A DNA stretch of 64,000 bases. It comes from Sphaerisporangium cinnabarinum. GTDB taxonomy: Bacteria > Actinomycetota > Actinomycetes > Actinomycetales > Cellulomonadaceae. The notes beneath the pieces are model-generated. The model did no database searches. It was not told the DNA's origin and was given only the letters and a program-made list of their open reading frames with translations. Location of the stretch: positions 28,993 through 92,992 of the forward strand of contig QAPD01000042.1 in NCBI GenBank assembly GCA_003052455.1, written 5' to 3'. Each line of letters starts with the position of its first letter. Positions within the stretch are counted from its first letter, which is position 1. Positions 26,970 through 37,240 of the stretch are shown here, in pieces. Made by a program: the position numbers and the translations under genes.

Positions 26970-27565
26970 CGGGCCACCCCCGCGAACGCGTCCGCGACGG
27001 CCTCGTCGGTGCGGGCCGACGGGAGGTTCCCCGCCGGGGGGAGCGGTGCCGTGGCGCGGCGCAGGGCGTCGCCCTCGCGCGCGAGCCACGCGTCCACGAC
27101 CGGCCCCAGGTCCGCGAGCTGCGGCTCGGTGACCGTGAGCGACCGGGTCGGGACGACGGCGCCGAGCTCGACGAGCACGGGCCGCAGGTGCACCTCCCCG
27201 ACGAGCGCGTGCGCCGGGTTCCCCGACACGACGAGCGGGACCACGACGACGCCCGCGAGCCCGTCGGGGCCGTAGAGGTCGAGGAAGGCCTTGAGCAGCC
27301 CGGTGTACGACGCCTTGTAGACCGGGGTCGCCACGACGGCGACCGTCGCCCGGGCGAGGTGCGCGCGGGCGACGTCGGCCGCCGGGTGGTCGGCGGCGAG
27401 CACCTCGGCGGCGAACGACGCCAGGTCGACCGTGGCGACGTCGGCCGTGCCGAGGACGTCGGCGACGCGGCGCGCGACCGTCTCGGCGGCGCCGAGCGTG
27501 CGCGAGCCGGGCCGCGGGTTGCCCGAGACGGCGAGCACCGTCGGGTGGGTGGGGTGGTGGGTCAT
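26966..27565 (-). CDS. NADPH-dependent FMN reductase (SsuE/MsuE-like)
   Basis: A 199-residue flavodoxin-like reductase. VLAVSGNPRPGSRTLGAAETVARRV is the FMN-phosphate loop (SGxPxxxSRT) and VVATPVYKASYTGLLKAFLDLYG the second FMN site, very like SsuE and MsuE. These enzymes pass FMNH2 to alkanesulfonate monooxygenases. I chose ATG 27565 for its GAGGTG ribosome-binding site and because conserved sequence begins shortly after it; an ORF start 9 codons upstream is unsupported. It is the first gene behind the minus-strand SAM-type riboswitch. Confidence 0.9.
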   Translation of the reverse strand: MTHHPTHPTVLAVSGNPRPGSRTLGAAETVARRVADVLGTADVATVDLASFAAEVLAADHPAADVARAHLARATVAVVATPVYKASYTGLLKAFLDLYGPDGLAGVVVVPLVVSGNPAHALVGEVHLRPVLVELGAVVPTRSLTVTEPQLADLGPVVDAWLAREGDALRRATAPLPPAGNLPSARTDEAVADAFAGVAR

Positions 27566-27644
27566 GTGCACCTCGCAGTAGTCGTCGATCACGCTTGCCG
27601 TGCGGGCCGTCCTCGCCGGTGGCGAGGCAGGCCGGGCCCGGCCT

Positions 27645-27722
27645 GGTCATCTCCCGGAGCACCCCGCCGTGACAGGGGGTTGCCGGCCAGCGAGCCGGGG
27701 CTTGGCGCTGGCGCTCGTGACC
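27645..27722 (-). promoter_or_regulatory. SAM riboswitch (SAM-IV / SAM-I-IV type) of the flavin-reductase operon
   Basis: Read on the minus strand, GGTCA (27722-27718) and TGACC (27649-27645) close a stem around GAGCGCCAGCG, AAGCCCCGGCTCGCTGG, CCGGCAACCCCC and GGCGGGGTGCTCCGGGAGA. All conserved blocks of the SAM-IV-like group are present, including the GCCAGC/GCTGGC stem. A TATACC box lies just upstream (27736-27731) as a likely -10. Two further hairpins lie between the core and the reductase start. Confidence 0.88.
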
Positions 27723-27770
27723 TGGGGACGGGTATAGCAACCGCCTCGGGAAACTGCACCGGATCGGTAG

Positions 27771-29297
<1,527 letters not shown>

Positions 29298-29413
29298 CCC
29301 GAGCCGCACGACGACGGCCGTCGGTGCCCCGCGCAGAGCGGTGGCACCGGCGGCCGTGGTGCGCCCGCGAAAAGCCCTCCGGCCGAGAAGGCTCGGGCGC
29401 CTAGGGTGGCCGG

Positions 29414-29848
29414 ATGGCGACGGTCAGGCAGGTCCAGGTCACGTTCGACTGCGCGCAGCCACGGCGCGTCGCCCGGTTCTGGTGCGAGGTGCTGGGCTAC
29501 GTCCCCGCGTCGCCCCCGGAGGGCTTCGCCACCTGGGACGACGCCGAGGCCGCGCTCCCGGCCGCGGAGCGGGACGCCTGGTCCGCCTGCAGCGACCCGA
29601 CGGGGGTCGGGCCGCGCCTGTACTTCCAGCGCGTCCCCGAGGGCAAGGTCGTCAAGAACCGCGTGCACCTCGACGTGCGCGTCGGCACCGGGCTCGCGGG
29701 GGCCGAGCGCCTCGCCGCGCTCGAGGCCGAGCGCGACCGGCTGGTCGCGCTCGGCGCGACGTGCGTGCGCGTGCTGGTCGCCGACGAGGAGAACGAGTCC
29801 TGCATCGTCATGCAGGACGTCGAGGGCAACGAGTTCTGCCTGGACTGA
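29414..29848 (+). CDS. VOC (glyoxalase-like) family protein
   Basis: A 144-residue protein with the glyoxalase/bleomycin-resistance fold: VQVTFDCAQPRRVARFWCEVLGYV at the start and VMQDVEGNEFCLD at the end, with HLDVRV in the middle. His and Glu in the second half could bind a metal. Substrate unknown. TAGGGT at 29402-29407 lies 6 nt before the ATG, so the mRNA is probably leaderless. Confidence 0.82.
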   Translation: MATVRQVQVTFDCAQPRRVARFWCEVLGYVPASPPEGFATWDDAEAALPAAERDAWSACSDPTGVGPRLYFQRVPEGKVVKNRVHLDVRVGTGLAGAERLAALEAERDRLVALGATCVRVLVADEENESCIVMQDVEGNEFCLD

Positions 29849-29911
29849 ACCGCCGGCCCGACCCGCGGGACCGATCCGCGAGCCGGCCCGGGCGGTGGTG
29901 CCGCGGGTCTC

Positions 29912-30343
29912 CTACGCGACGGTCGTGCGGACCGTGACGGGGATGTTGCCCCGGGTCGCGAGCGAGTACGGGCAGACGGCGTGCGCGGCCTCCGCGAGCT
30001 CCTCGGCGACGTCCTGGGTGACGCCGCCCCCGAGCTCGACGTGCAGCGTCGCGCCGAGCGAGAAGCCGCCGTCGCCGTTCGGGACGAGGTCGACCTCGGC
30101 GACGACGGCCGAGTCCGTCACGGGGACCTTGCGCTGCGCCGCGACCATCTTCAGCGCCGAGTGGAAGCACGACGACCACCCGGCCGCGAACAGCTGCTCG
30201 GGGTTGGTCCCGCCACCGGGGCCGCCCATCGCGCGCGGGACGGCGAGCGTGACGTCGAGCTGGCCGTCGTCGGACACGGCGCGGCCTCCGGCGCGGCCGT
30301 CGCCGGTCGCTGTGGCCACGGCGGTGTAGAGGGTGTCAGCCAT
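29912..30343 (-). CDS. ohr: Organic hydroperoxide resistance protein (Ohr/OsmC family)
   Basis: A 143-residue peroxidase of normal Ohr length. The two catalytic cysteines are Cys59 in AAGWSSCFHSAL and Cys124 in AHAVCPYSLATRGN. GGTNPEQLFAAG is the family signature. It reduces lipid and organic hydroperoxides through lipoylated proteins. It diverges from a TetR gene across a 111-nt gap that holds a near-palindrome, so that TetR is the likely regulator. Confidence 0.93.
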   Translation of the reverse strand: MADTLYTAVATATGDGRAGGRAVSDDGQLDVTLAVPRAMGGPGGGTNPEQLFAAGWSSCFHSALKMVAAQRKVPVTDSAVVAEVDLVPNGDGGFSLGATLHVELGGGVTQDVAEELAEAAHAVCPYSLATRGNIPVTVRTTVA

Positions 30344-30373
30344 CGAGGTGCCTTTCGAGAGTCGTGGTGCGAC

Positions 30374-30395
30374 GTAGAGTTACTAGTACGTCTAC
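30374..30395. promoter_or_regulatory. Probable TetR operator between ohr and tetR
   Basis: A 22-bp near-palindrome with outer arms GTAGA/TCTAC and core TTACTAGTA; 18 of 22 positions are symmetrical. It lies between the two divergent genes, 21 nt upstream of ohr's neighbouring promoter region and about 12 nt before a TAGACT box (30407-30412) for the regulator. One bound dimer could control both genes. Confidence 0.6.
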
Positions 30396-30454
30396 ATCAA
30401 GGAACCTAGACTGGCGGCCGACCGCGCGCAAGGGGCGGAGAGAAGGAGGGGGCC

Positions 30455-31063
30455 ATGGTCGACGACTCGCCGACGTCCGGGGCGACGGGCCGCGGCACCG
30501 CGGCGGACACGCGCCGCCGCATCCTCGAGGCCGCCTCGGCGCTCTTCTACGCCCAGGGCATCCGGGCGACGAGCGCCGACCGCATCATCGAGCAGGTCGG
30601 CATCACCAAGGTCACGTTCTACCGCCACTTCCGCACGAAGTCTGACCTCGTCGTCGCGTACCTCGAGCAGCAGGCCGCGCGCGACCGCGCCGTCGTCGAC
30701 GAGGCGTTGCGCGACACCGAGCCGCTCGACGCCCTGAGCGCCCTCGCGGGCGCCATCGGCGCCGTGAGCTGCGTGCCGGGCTTCCGCGGCTGCCCGTTCA
30801 TCAACGCCGCGGCGGAGACGCCCGACCCGCAGGACCCGGTGCGCGTCGTCGTCGACCGCCACCGGCGCTGGACGCGGGACGTGTTCGCGCGGCTCGCGGC
30901 GGCGGTCGGCGTCGCGGACGCCGACGCGACCGCGGCGCAGCTCATGATGCTGCGCGACGGCGCGATGGTCGCGGGGTACCTCGGCGACCCGGACGAGGTG
31001 GCCGCGACCCTGCGGTCCGCGTGCCTCGCCGCCGTCGCGGCGGGACGGCCGACGCCGGCCTGA
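30455..31063 (+). CDS. TetR-family regulator with two cysteines, divergent from ohr
   Basis: A 202-residue TetR protein; ATG 30455 follows GAAGGAGG. The helix-turn-helix is ATSADRIIEQVGITKVTFYRHF. In the ligand domain, CVPGFRGCPFINAAAE places Cys106 and Cys113 seven residues apart. GCPFxNAAAE is a recurring motif in this TetR subgroup. Since the neighbour is an organic peroxide reductase, the cysteines could sense peroxides, a job normally done by the MarR protein OhrR (inference). Confidence 0.87.
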   Translation: MVDDSPTSGATGRGTAADTRRRILEAASALFYAQGIRATSADRIIEQVGITKVTFYRHFRTKSDLVVAYLEQQAARDRAVVDEALRDTEPLDALSALAGAIGAVSCVPGFRGCPFINAAAETPDPQDPVRVVVDRHRRWTRDVFARLAAAVGVADADATAAQLMMLRDGAMVAGYLGDPDEVAATLRSACLAAVAAGRPTPA

Positions 31064-31170
31064 GCGCGCGCGCCCGACGCGCTGCCCGGAGTCGTCTACC
31101 CTGGCCGACGGCCGCCGTCGTGCGGGTCGTGCGACGCGACGGCCGCCGGACCGGACGACGGGAGAGCGCC

Positions 31171-31959
31171 ATGACGACCACCGACCCCGAGGGCACCGCA
31201 GCCCGCGACGTGGCCCTCGAGCTCGCCGTCCAGGACCCCGACGGCGTCCGCGTGGCCGCAGCCGTGCGTGCCCGCCGGGTCGAGCTGTGCGTCGGTCTCG
31301 GCGCGACGGGCGGGCTCACCCCCAGCGCCGGCCTCGTCGAGGCCGCGGTCGCCGCGGCGGCGGAGGCCGGAGGCCCCGGTCCGCGCGTCGAGGTGCACGT
31401 GCTCGTCCGGCCGCGCCCGGGCGGCTTCGTCCTCACGCCCACCGACCTCGACGTCCAGGTGCGCGACGTCCGGGCCGCGGTGGCGGCCGGGGCGAGCGGT
31501 GTCGTCGTGGGTGCGCTCACCCCGGACGGACTGGTCGACGTCGCCGCGGTCCGCACCCTCGTGGAGGCGGCGGACGGGCGCGAGGTCACGTTCCACCGCG
31601 CGGTCGACGTCGTGGCCGACCCGCTCGCGGCGCTCGACGCGCTCGCCGGGGACGGGGTCGTGCGCGTGCTCACCTCGGGCGGGGCGTCGCGCAGCATCGA
31701 CGGCGTCGATCGGCTGCGCGCCATGGCGGCCCACGCGCGCGACGCGCTCGGTGGGCGTCTCCAGGTCATGGCGGGTGGGGGAGTGCGGCCGCAGGACGTC
31801 GGGGCGCTCGTGGCCGCTGGCGTGGACGCCGTGCACCTCTCGGCCAAGCGCGTCGTCGCGGACGACGCCGGGCCGGGTGGCGGCGGCGACGCCGGCTACG
31901 AGGTCACCGACCCCGAGGTCGCCCGGGCCGCGCGCGCCGCGCTGGACGCCGCGCGCTGA
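31171..31959 (+). CDS. cutC: CutC-family protein
   Basis: A 262-residue TIM-barrel protein. RVELCVGLGATGGLTPSAG, VHVLVRPRPGGFVLT, GVVVGALTPDGLVD, VTFHRAVDVV and VRVLTSGGASRS reproduce the CutC pattern in order. CutC was first linked to copper tolerance, but the function is not settled. ATG 31171 follows GGGAGAG. The ~20 N-terminal residues are extra. It is probably monocistronic: a tandem repeat and a hairpin follow. Confidence 0.87.
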   Translation: MTTTDPEGTAARDVALELAVQDPDGVRVAAAVRARRVELCVGLGATGGLTPSAGLVEAAVAAAAEAGGPGPRVEVHVLVRPRPGGFVLTPTDLDVQVRDVRAAVAAGASGVVVGALTPDGLVDVAAVRTLVEAADGREVTFHRAVDVVADPLAALDALAGDGVVRVLTSGGASRSIDGVDRLRAMAAHARDALGGRLQVMAGGGVRPQDVGALVAAGVDAVHLSAKRVVADDAGPGGGGDAGYEVTDPEVARAARAALDAAR

Positions 31960-31966
31960 CGCCGTC

Positions 31967-32127
31967 GCTGACCGGCCGCAGACGCTGCCGCTGACCGGCC
32001 GCAGACGCTGCCGCTGACCGGCCGCAGACGCTGCCGCTGACCGGCCGCAGACGCTGCCGCTGACCGGCCGCAGACGCTGCCGCTGACCGGCCGCAGACGC
32101 TGCCGCTGACCGGCCGGAGGCGCTGCC
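31967..32127. repeat. Tandem array of seven 23-bp repeats
   Basis: Seven head-to-tail copies begin at 31967, 31990, 32013, 32036, 32059, 32082 and 32105. Each starts GCTGACCGGCCG and ends GACGCTGCC (the last copy is degenerate). The first six are virtually identical, which points to recent slippage-type expansion. It begins 8 nt after the cutC stop. 23 is not a multiple of 3, so it is not kept as protein. There are no spacers, so it is not CRISPR. Confidence 0.95.
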
Positions 32128-32246
32128 GGCGACCCGCCGCTGACCGCCGTCGTCCCTGTCCCCAGGCCGTGCTCGCCGCGTCGGCGGTCGCACCGGAACC
32201 GGCCGACGAACTGCTCCCGCACCGCCTCTGACCTCGCACGGCACCT

Positions 32247-32277
32247 CGGCCGGGCCTCGCTCCGTGGGGCCCGGCCG
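32247..32277 (+). terminator. Terminator-like hairpin after cutC
   Basis: Arms CGGCCGGGCC (32247-32256) and GGCCCGGCCG (32268-32277) pair perfectly across an 11-nt loop. It separates cutC and its repeat array from the next transporter operon. Confidence 0.6.
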
Positions 32278-32436
32278 GGCTCGTCCTGGGACGGTTCTGG
32301 TATCGAGGTCTCAGTTAGGTAACTTTCCTGTCGTATTCGTAGGAGGGCTGGTGGCTATTAGTTAGTGTTCCTGCCACACGCCTGCGGGCGCCGAAGAACG
32401 ACGTGAGGACGCGTCGTCCCTGCGAAAGGACCGAAG
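32278..32436 (+). other. Leader region of the second family-5 transporter
   Basis: This stretch is noticeably richer in A+T than its surroundings (for example TAGGTAACTTTCC and GGCTATTAGTTAGTG), as expected for promoter and operator DNA. GCGAAAGGACC provides the ribosome-binding site for the ATG at 32437. I see no riboswitch and no firm -35/-10 pair. Confidence 0.4.
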
Positions 32437-34119
32437 ATGATTCGAAGCACGGCGCGCAAGCGTCTGCTCACGGCGGCGGCACTCGTCACGGGCGTCTCGC
32501 TGCTCGCGAGCGCCTGCACCGGCGGGGGCAGCGGCGAGGGTGAGGGTGACGGCGGCGGTGAGGCTCGCGTCCTCAACGTCTGGGCCGGGACCCAGACGCC
32601 CATGGTCGCGAACTTCAACCCGTACGCGCCCAACCCGCTGCACGTGACGAACGGCGGCATCTACGAGCCGCTGTTCTTCTACAACCGCGCCGAGGCCGGC
32701 GACCCGACGCCCCGCCTGGGCGAGTCCTACGAGTGGAGCGAGGACGGCACCGAGCTGACCGTCACGATCCGCGAGGGCGTGAAGTGGTCGGACGGCGAGG
32801 ACTTCACGGTCGAGGACGTCATCTTCTCGTACACCAACGACGCGGCGAAGCGCGACTACCTGAACACGATCGACAAGGTCGACGAGTCGACCGTCAAGTT
32901 CACCTTCAACGGCGCGCAGTTCACGAGCGCCGTGCAGATCCTCGGCACCACGCTCATGGTCCCCGAGCACCTCTTCAAGGAGGTGCCGGACCTCATCACG
33001 TACACGAACGAGGAGCCCGTCGGCACCGGTCCGTTCACGCTCGACACCATCACCAACGCGACCTACACCGTCGTCCCGAACGAGGACTACTGGGGCGGCG
33101 AGCCGAAGCTCGAGAAGGTCCGCTTCCTCGCTCTCGACAAGAACCAGAGCGCCCAGGACCTCCTCGCCACGGGCAAGATCGACTGGACCACGATGTTCAT
33201 CGCGGACCCGGAGACGGTCACCGGGGCGGGCCAGGTCTCGCTGCTCAACACCCCGCAGGACCCGACCACGATCATGTCGTGCTCGAACGCGGCGCTCGGT
33301 TGCGCGGGCCCGCAGACGGACCTCGCCGTCCGTCAGGCGGTCAACCTGCTCGTCGACCGCGGCGAGATCAACGAGAAGGCGTTCTCGGGCCACGCGGCCG
33401 TCGCGTCGCCGTCGCTCGCGCTCGTCGGTCGTGACGACCGCTGGATCTCCTCGGAGATCGAGAAGGAGAGCCCGCAGGAGGGCGACCCGGCCGAGGCCGC
33501 CAAGGTCCTCGAGGCGGCGGGCTACACCAAGGGTGCCGACGGCATCTTCGAGAAGGACGGCCAGAAGCTCTCGGTCGACCTCATCTCGGTCGACGGCTGG
33601 AGCGACCACAACGCCGCCGGTGACCTCATCGCGCAGCAGGCGCTCGAGGCGGGCGTGCAGATCAACCACGTGAAGATCACGCAGCAGGAGATGTCCGACG
33701 CCCGGACCAGCGGCAACTACCAGATGATGATCAGCGGCATCACGGGCACCTCGCTCGACGACCCGTTCGCCATCTACCGCCAGTGGCTCACGACCGAGTA
33801 CACGACGCCGGTGGGCGAGACGATCGAGGCCGGCCGCTTCAACTTCCCGCGCTACTCGAACCCGCTCGTCGACGAGGCCGTGGCCACCGCCGCCGGCACC
33901 AACGACGAGGACGCGAAGAAGGCCGCGTACGCCACGGTGCAGAAGGAGATCGCCCGCGACCTCCCCTACATCGCGCTCGTCGTGAACCCGACCATGTCGT
34001 TCGTCAACACGAAGAACTACACCGGCTGGCCGTCCGAGGACGACATGTACGCCTTCCCGCCGTCGTGGGCCACGATCAGCAACGGCGTGATCCTCTCCCA
34101 GCTCGAGCCCGCGAGCTGA
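32437..34119 (+). CDS. Family-5 ABC transporter substrate-binding lipoprotein
   Basis: A 560-residue lipoprotein with lipobox LLASAC (Cys27) and a Gly/Glu linker. The mature part starts VLNVWAGTQTPMVANFNPYAPNPLHVTNGGIYEPLFFYNR. Family-5 marks are LGESYEWSEDGTELTVTIREGVKWSDGEDFTVEDV and LAVRQAVNLLVDRGEI. The opening resembles binding proteins for oligosaccharides (such as cellobiose) as much as those for peptides, so cargo is uncertain. The gene uses more biased codons (AAC, AAG, GGC) than neighbours, a sign of high expression. Confidence 0.88.
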   Translation: MIRSTARKRLLTAAALVTGVSLLASACTGGGSGEGEGDGGGEARVLNVWAGTQTPMVANFNPYAPNPLHVTNGGIYEPLFFYNRAEAGDPTPRLGESYEWSEDGTELTVTIREGVKWSDGEDFTVEDVIFSYTNDAAKRDYLNTIDKVDESTVKFTFNGAQFTSAVQILGTTLMVPEHLFKEVPDLITYTNEEPVGTGPFTLDTITNATYTVVPNEDYWGGEPKLEKVRFLALDKNQSAQDLLATGKIDWTTMFIADPETVTGAGQVSLLNTPQDPTTIMSCSNAALGCAGPQTDLAVRQAVNLLVDRGEINEKAFSGHAAVASPSLALVGRDDRWISSEIEKESPQEGDPAEAAKVLEAAGYTKGADGIFEKDGQKLSVDLISVDGWSDHNAAGDLIAQQALEAGVQINHVKITQQEMSDARTSGNYQMMISGITGTSLDDPFAIYRQWLTTEYTTPVGETIEAGRFNFPRYSNPLVDEAVATAAGTNDEDAKKAAYATVQKEIARDLPYIALVVNPTMSFVNTKNYTGWPSEDDMYAFPPSWATISNGVILSQLEPAS

Positions 34120-34165
34120 TGTCGCACTGCCGAAGAGGAGCTCGGGTGAACGAGGAGTCAGTCGC

Positions 34166-35161
34166 ATGAGGTACTACGCACGGCGGATCACGTTCTACGT
34201 GGTCACCTTCTGGGCCGCCGTCTCGCTCAACTTCCTCCTGCCGCGGGCGATCCCCGGAGACCCCAAGCAGATCTACCTCGACACCATGCTCCGGAAGAAC
34301 GGCGAGCTGACCCCTGGTCTCATCCAGAGCGTCGACGTCCTCTTCGGCAGTGACGACGCCACCCTGTGGGAGCAGTACCTCACGTACTGGAAGAACATCT
34401 TCACGGGTGACCTCGGTACGTCGGTCCTGTACTTCCCGGCACCCGTCAGCCAGCTGCTCGGCGAGGCCCTCCCCTGGACGGTGGGCCTCGTCGGGCTGGC
34501 GACGATCATCGCGTTCCTGCTCGGCGTCGGCCTCGGCGCGTGGGTCGGCTGGAAGCGCGGTACCTGGGTCGACCACATCATCCCGGCGTCGACCTTCCTC
34601 CAGGCCGTGCCGTACTTCTGGCTCGCCCTGGTCCTCATCTCGATCTTCTCGGTGTCGCTCGGCTGGTTCCCCATCGTGGGCGCGTACGACATCTTCGAGT
34701 TCGACAGCGGTCCCGAGTGGTCGTGGGACTTCGTGGGCAGCGTGATCTACCACGGCACCCTCCCGGCCGTGACGATCATCCTGTCGGCGATGGGCGGCTG
34801 GCTCCTCGGGATGCGCAACATGATGGTCTCGACCATCGCCGAGGACTACGTCACGACGGCCGAGGCCAAGGGTCTGCGTCCGTTCCGCGTCGCGCTGACG
34901 TACGCGACGCGGAACGCGGTCCTGCCGTCGGTCACGGGCTTCGGCATCGCCCTCGGCTTCGTCGTCGCCGGGTCGGTGGTCATGGAGCAGGCCTTCAGCT
35001 ACCCCGGCATCGGCAAGCTGCTCTTCACCGCGGTCCAGGCGAAGGACTACGCGCTCATGCAGGGCGCGTTCCTCGTGATCACCGTCGTGGTGCTCGCGGC
35101 GAACTTCCTCATGGACCTGATCAACGGCATCATCGACCCGAGGACGCGGAACAATGGCTGA
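34166..35161 (+). CDS. ABC transporter permease (DppB-like)
   Basis: A 331-residue membrane subunit starting ATG 34166. RYYARRITFYVVTFWAAVSLNFLLPRAIPGDPKQ is the family start; the EAA-type loop is in EDYVTTAEAKGLRPFRVALTYATRNAVLPS. It has an insert between the second and third conserved parts (about residues 165-195) seen in the oligosaccharide/peptide subgroup. It overlaps the next gene by 8 nt. Confidence 0.9.
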   Translation: MRYYARRITFYVVTFWAAVSLNFLLPRAIPGDPKQIYLDTMLRKNGELTPGLIQSVDVLFGSDDATLWEQYLTYWKNIFTGDLGTSVLYFPAPVSQLLGEALPWTVGLVGLATIIAFLLGVGLGAWVGWKRGTWVDHIIPASTFLQAVPYFWLALVLISIFSVSLGWFPIVGAYDIFEFDSGPEWSWDFVGSVIYHGTLPAVTIILSAMGGWLLGMRNMMVSTIAEDYVTTAEAKGLRPFRVALTYATRNAVLPSVTGFGIALGFVVAGSVVMEQAFSYPGIGKLLFTAVQAKDYALMQGAFLVITVVVLAANFLMDLINGIIDPRTRNNG

Positions 35162-36326
35162 CCCCACCCGTGACGCCGAGACCGTGACGCCTGCGGCCGA
35201 CGCCGCTCCTGCCGCCTCCGTGGTGGTGGACGGCCTCCCGCCCGAGAACCGGACCGCCGGCATCGTGCCGGACGTGCCCATCGCTCCGCCCGAGGCGGTC
35301 GTCGCGGGCGAGCCCGTCCCGGAGAGCACCGCGCCGAAGCGCGGCCTCCGTGCGATGCTCCCGCGTCGCTCGGGCAAGCTCGTCGTCGGGCTCGTGCTGA
35401 CGCTCGGGATCGTGCTCTTCTCCGTCGTGACGCCGCTGTTCAGCCAGAGCCCGCGGGCGACGTCGAACCCGGCCTACCTGCCGCCGAGCACCGAGCACCT
35501 GCTCGGCACGAACAACATCGGCGTCGACATCTTCGCCCAGGTCGCGCACGGCGGCCTCGGCTCGCTGACGGTCGGCCTCCTCGCGGGCGTGATCGCGATG
35601 GTCCTCTCGCTCCTGTTCGGCATCCTCGCCGGCTACGTCGGGGGCTGGACGAACGAGATCCTGTCCTTCGTCACGAACATCATGCTCGTGATCCCCGGGC
35701 TCCCCCTGATCATCGTGATCTCGGCCTACCTGGAGTCCCGCTCGCTCTTCCTCGTCGCGCTGATCCTCGGCATCACCGGCTGGGCGGGCGCGGCGATCGT
35801 GCTGCGGGCCCAGGCCAAGTCGCTGCGGAGCCGCGACTACGTCTACGCGGCCAAGGTCGCGGGCGAGAAGGCGCCGCGCATCATCCTGGTCGAGATCCTG
35901 CCGAACCTGCTGCCGCTCCTCACCGCGAACTTCCTGGGCGCGGTCCTCCTCGCGATCCTCAGCGAGGCCGGCCTCTCGTACCTCGGCCTCGGGCCGTCGG
36001 GGTCGGTCACCTGGGGCACGATCCTCAACGAGGCGAGCACGCAGAACGCGATGGCCTACGGACGCTGGTGGTGGTTCGTGCCGCCGGGTCTCCTCATCGC
36101 GCTGTTCGGGTGCGGGCTCGCCCTCATCAACTTCAGCATCGACGAGATCATCAACCCGCGGCTGCGGACGGCGCCTGCCGCGGTCAAGAACGTCCGGCTC
36201 GCCCGCAAGCAGCGCGCGAAGCGTGCGGCGTCGGCCACGTCGGCCACGTCGGCCACCGTCCCTCCCGCCGCGGCAGCCGACCCGGCGAGCACCCCGGCCC
36301 GCGACGACGAGAAGGTCCAGTCATGA
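35154..36326 (+). CDS. ABC transporter permease (DppC-like)
   Basis: A 390-residue second channel subunit. A long cytoplasmic N-terminus (~65 residues, Ala/Pro/Val-rich) precedes the first helix. EHLLGTNNIGVDIFAQVAHGG is the DppC motif, RSRDYVYAAKVAGEKAPRIILVEILPN the ATPase contact loop, and EAGLSYLGLGPSGSVTWGTIL the late motif. The C-terminal ~60 residues are Lys/Arg then Ala/Pro-rich, again longer than usual. Its stop overlaps the ATPase start. Confidence 0.9.
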   Translation: MADPTRDAETVTPAADAAPAASVVVDGLPPENRTAGIVPDVPIAPPEAVVAGEPVPESTAPKRGLRAMLPRRSGKLVVGLVLTLGIVLFSVVTPLFSQSPRATSNPAYLPPSTEHLLGTNNIGVDIFAQVAHGGLGSLTVGLLAGVIAMVLSLLFGILAGYVGGWTNEILSFVTNIMLVIPGLPLIIVISAYLESRSLFLVALILGITGWAGAAIVLRAQAKSLRSRDYVYAAKVAGEKAPRIILVEILPNLLPLLTANFLGAVLLAILSEAGLSYLGLGPSGSVTWGTILNEASTQNAMAYGRWWWFVPPGLLIALFGCGLALINFSIDEIINPRLRTAPAAVKNVRLARKQRAKRAASATSATSATVPPAAAADPASTPARDDEKVQS

Positions 36327-37240
36327 GCACACCGACCCTCACCGCGAAGGCCGCGGGCGACTTCGGGGCCCCGCCCGGCGCGATCCCCGTGCTCACGGCG
36401 CGGAACGTCTCGATCGAGTACCGCGTGAACCCGGTCGTGCAGGCCGTCAAGGACGTGTCCCTGACCCTGCACCGGGGTGAGATCCTCGGCCTCGCGGGCG
36501 AGTCCGGCTGCGGCAAGACGACCCTCGCGTACGGGCTCAACCAGCTCCTCAAGCCGCCCGCGCTGCGCACGAGCGGGGAGATCGTCCTCCACGACAAGGA
36601 CGGCGACGACATCGACGTCGCCGCGCTGTCGGGCGACTCGCTGCGGGCGTTCCGCTGGGACAAGGTCTCGATGGTCTTCCAGGGAGCGATGAACTCCCTC
36701 AACCCCGTGATCAGCATCAAGGCCCAGCTGTTCGACGTCTTCGCGACCCACCGCCCGGGGATGTCCGCGAAGGACAAGCTCGCGCGCAGCCGGGAGCTGC
36801 TGGAGCTCGTCGGGGTCGACCCGAACCGGCTCGACAGCTACGCGCACGAGCTCTCCGGCGGCATGCGCCAGCGCGTCATGATCGCGATGGCCCTCGCGCT
36901 CCAGCCGCAGGTCATGATCATGGACGAGCCGACGACGGCGCTCGACGTCGTCGTCCAGCGCGGCATCCTGCGCGAGATCATGCGGCTGCGCGAGCAGTTC
37001 GACTTCGCCGTCGTCTTCATCACGCACGACCTGCCGCTGCTGCTGGAGATCAGCGACCGGATCGCGGTCATGCTCCGCGGCGAGATCGTCGAGCTCAACA
37101 CGGCCGAGGAGATCTACCGCGCGCCCGCGCACGAGTACACGCGCCGGCTGCTCGGGTCGTTCCCGAGCCTGACCGGTGACCGTGGCGGGTTCGTCCGGTC
37201 CGGCGAGGACGCCGCCGACAGCACGGGAGGGGTGGCCTGA
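36323..37240 (+). CDS. ABC transporter ATP-binding protein (DppD-like)
   Basis: A 305-residue ATPase with Walker A GESGCGKT, signature LSGGMRQR, Walker B VMIMDEPTTALDVVVQ and H-loop FITHDLPLL. The QGAMNSLNPVISIKAQ loop is typical of DppD/OppD. ATG 36323 overlaps the permease stop. It works as a pair with the next gene's product. Confidence 0.92.
   Translation: MSTPTLTAKAAGDFGAPPGAIPVLTARNVSIEYRVNPVVQAVKDVSLTLHRGEILGLAGESGCGKTTLAYGLNQLLKPPALRTSGEIVLHDKDGDDIDVAALSGDSLRAFRWDKVSMVFQGAMNSLNPVISIKAQLFDVFATHRPGMSAKDKLARSRELLELVGVDPNRLDSYAHELSGGMRQRVMIAMALALQPQVMIMDEPTTALDVVVQRGILREIMRLREQFDFAVVFITHDLPLLLEISDRIAVMLRGEIVELNTAEEIYRAPAHEYTRRLLGSFPSLTGDRGGFVRSGEDAADSTGGVA

Noticed and set aside
31967..32127. 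Possible CRISPR array
   Set aside because: The units are directly adjacent with no unique spacers, and no cas genes are present.
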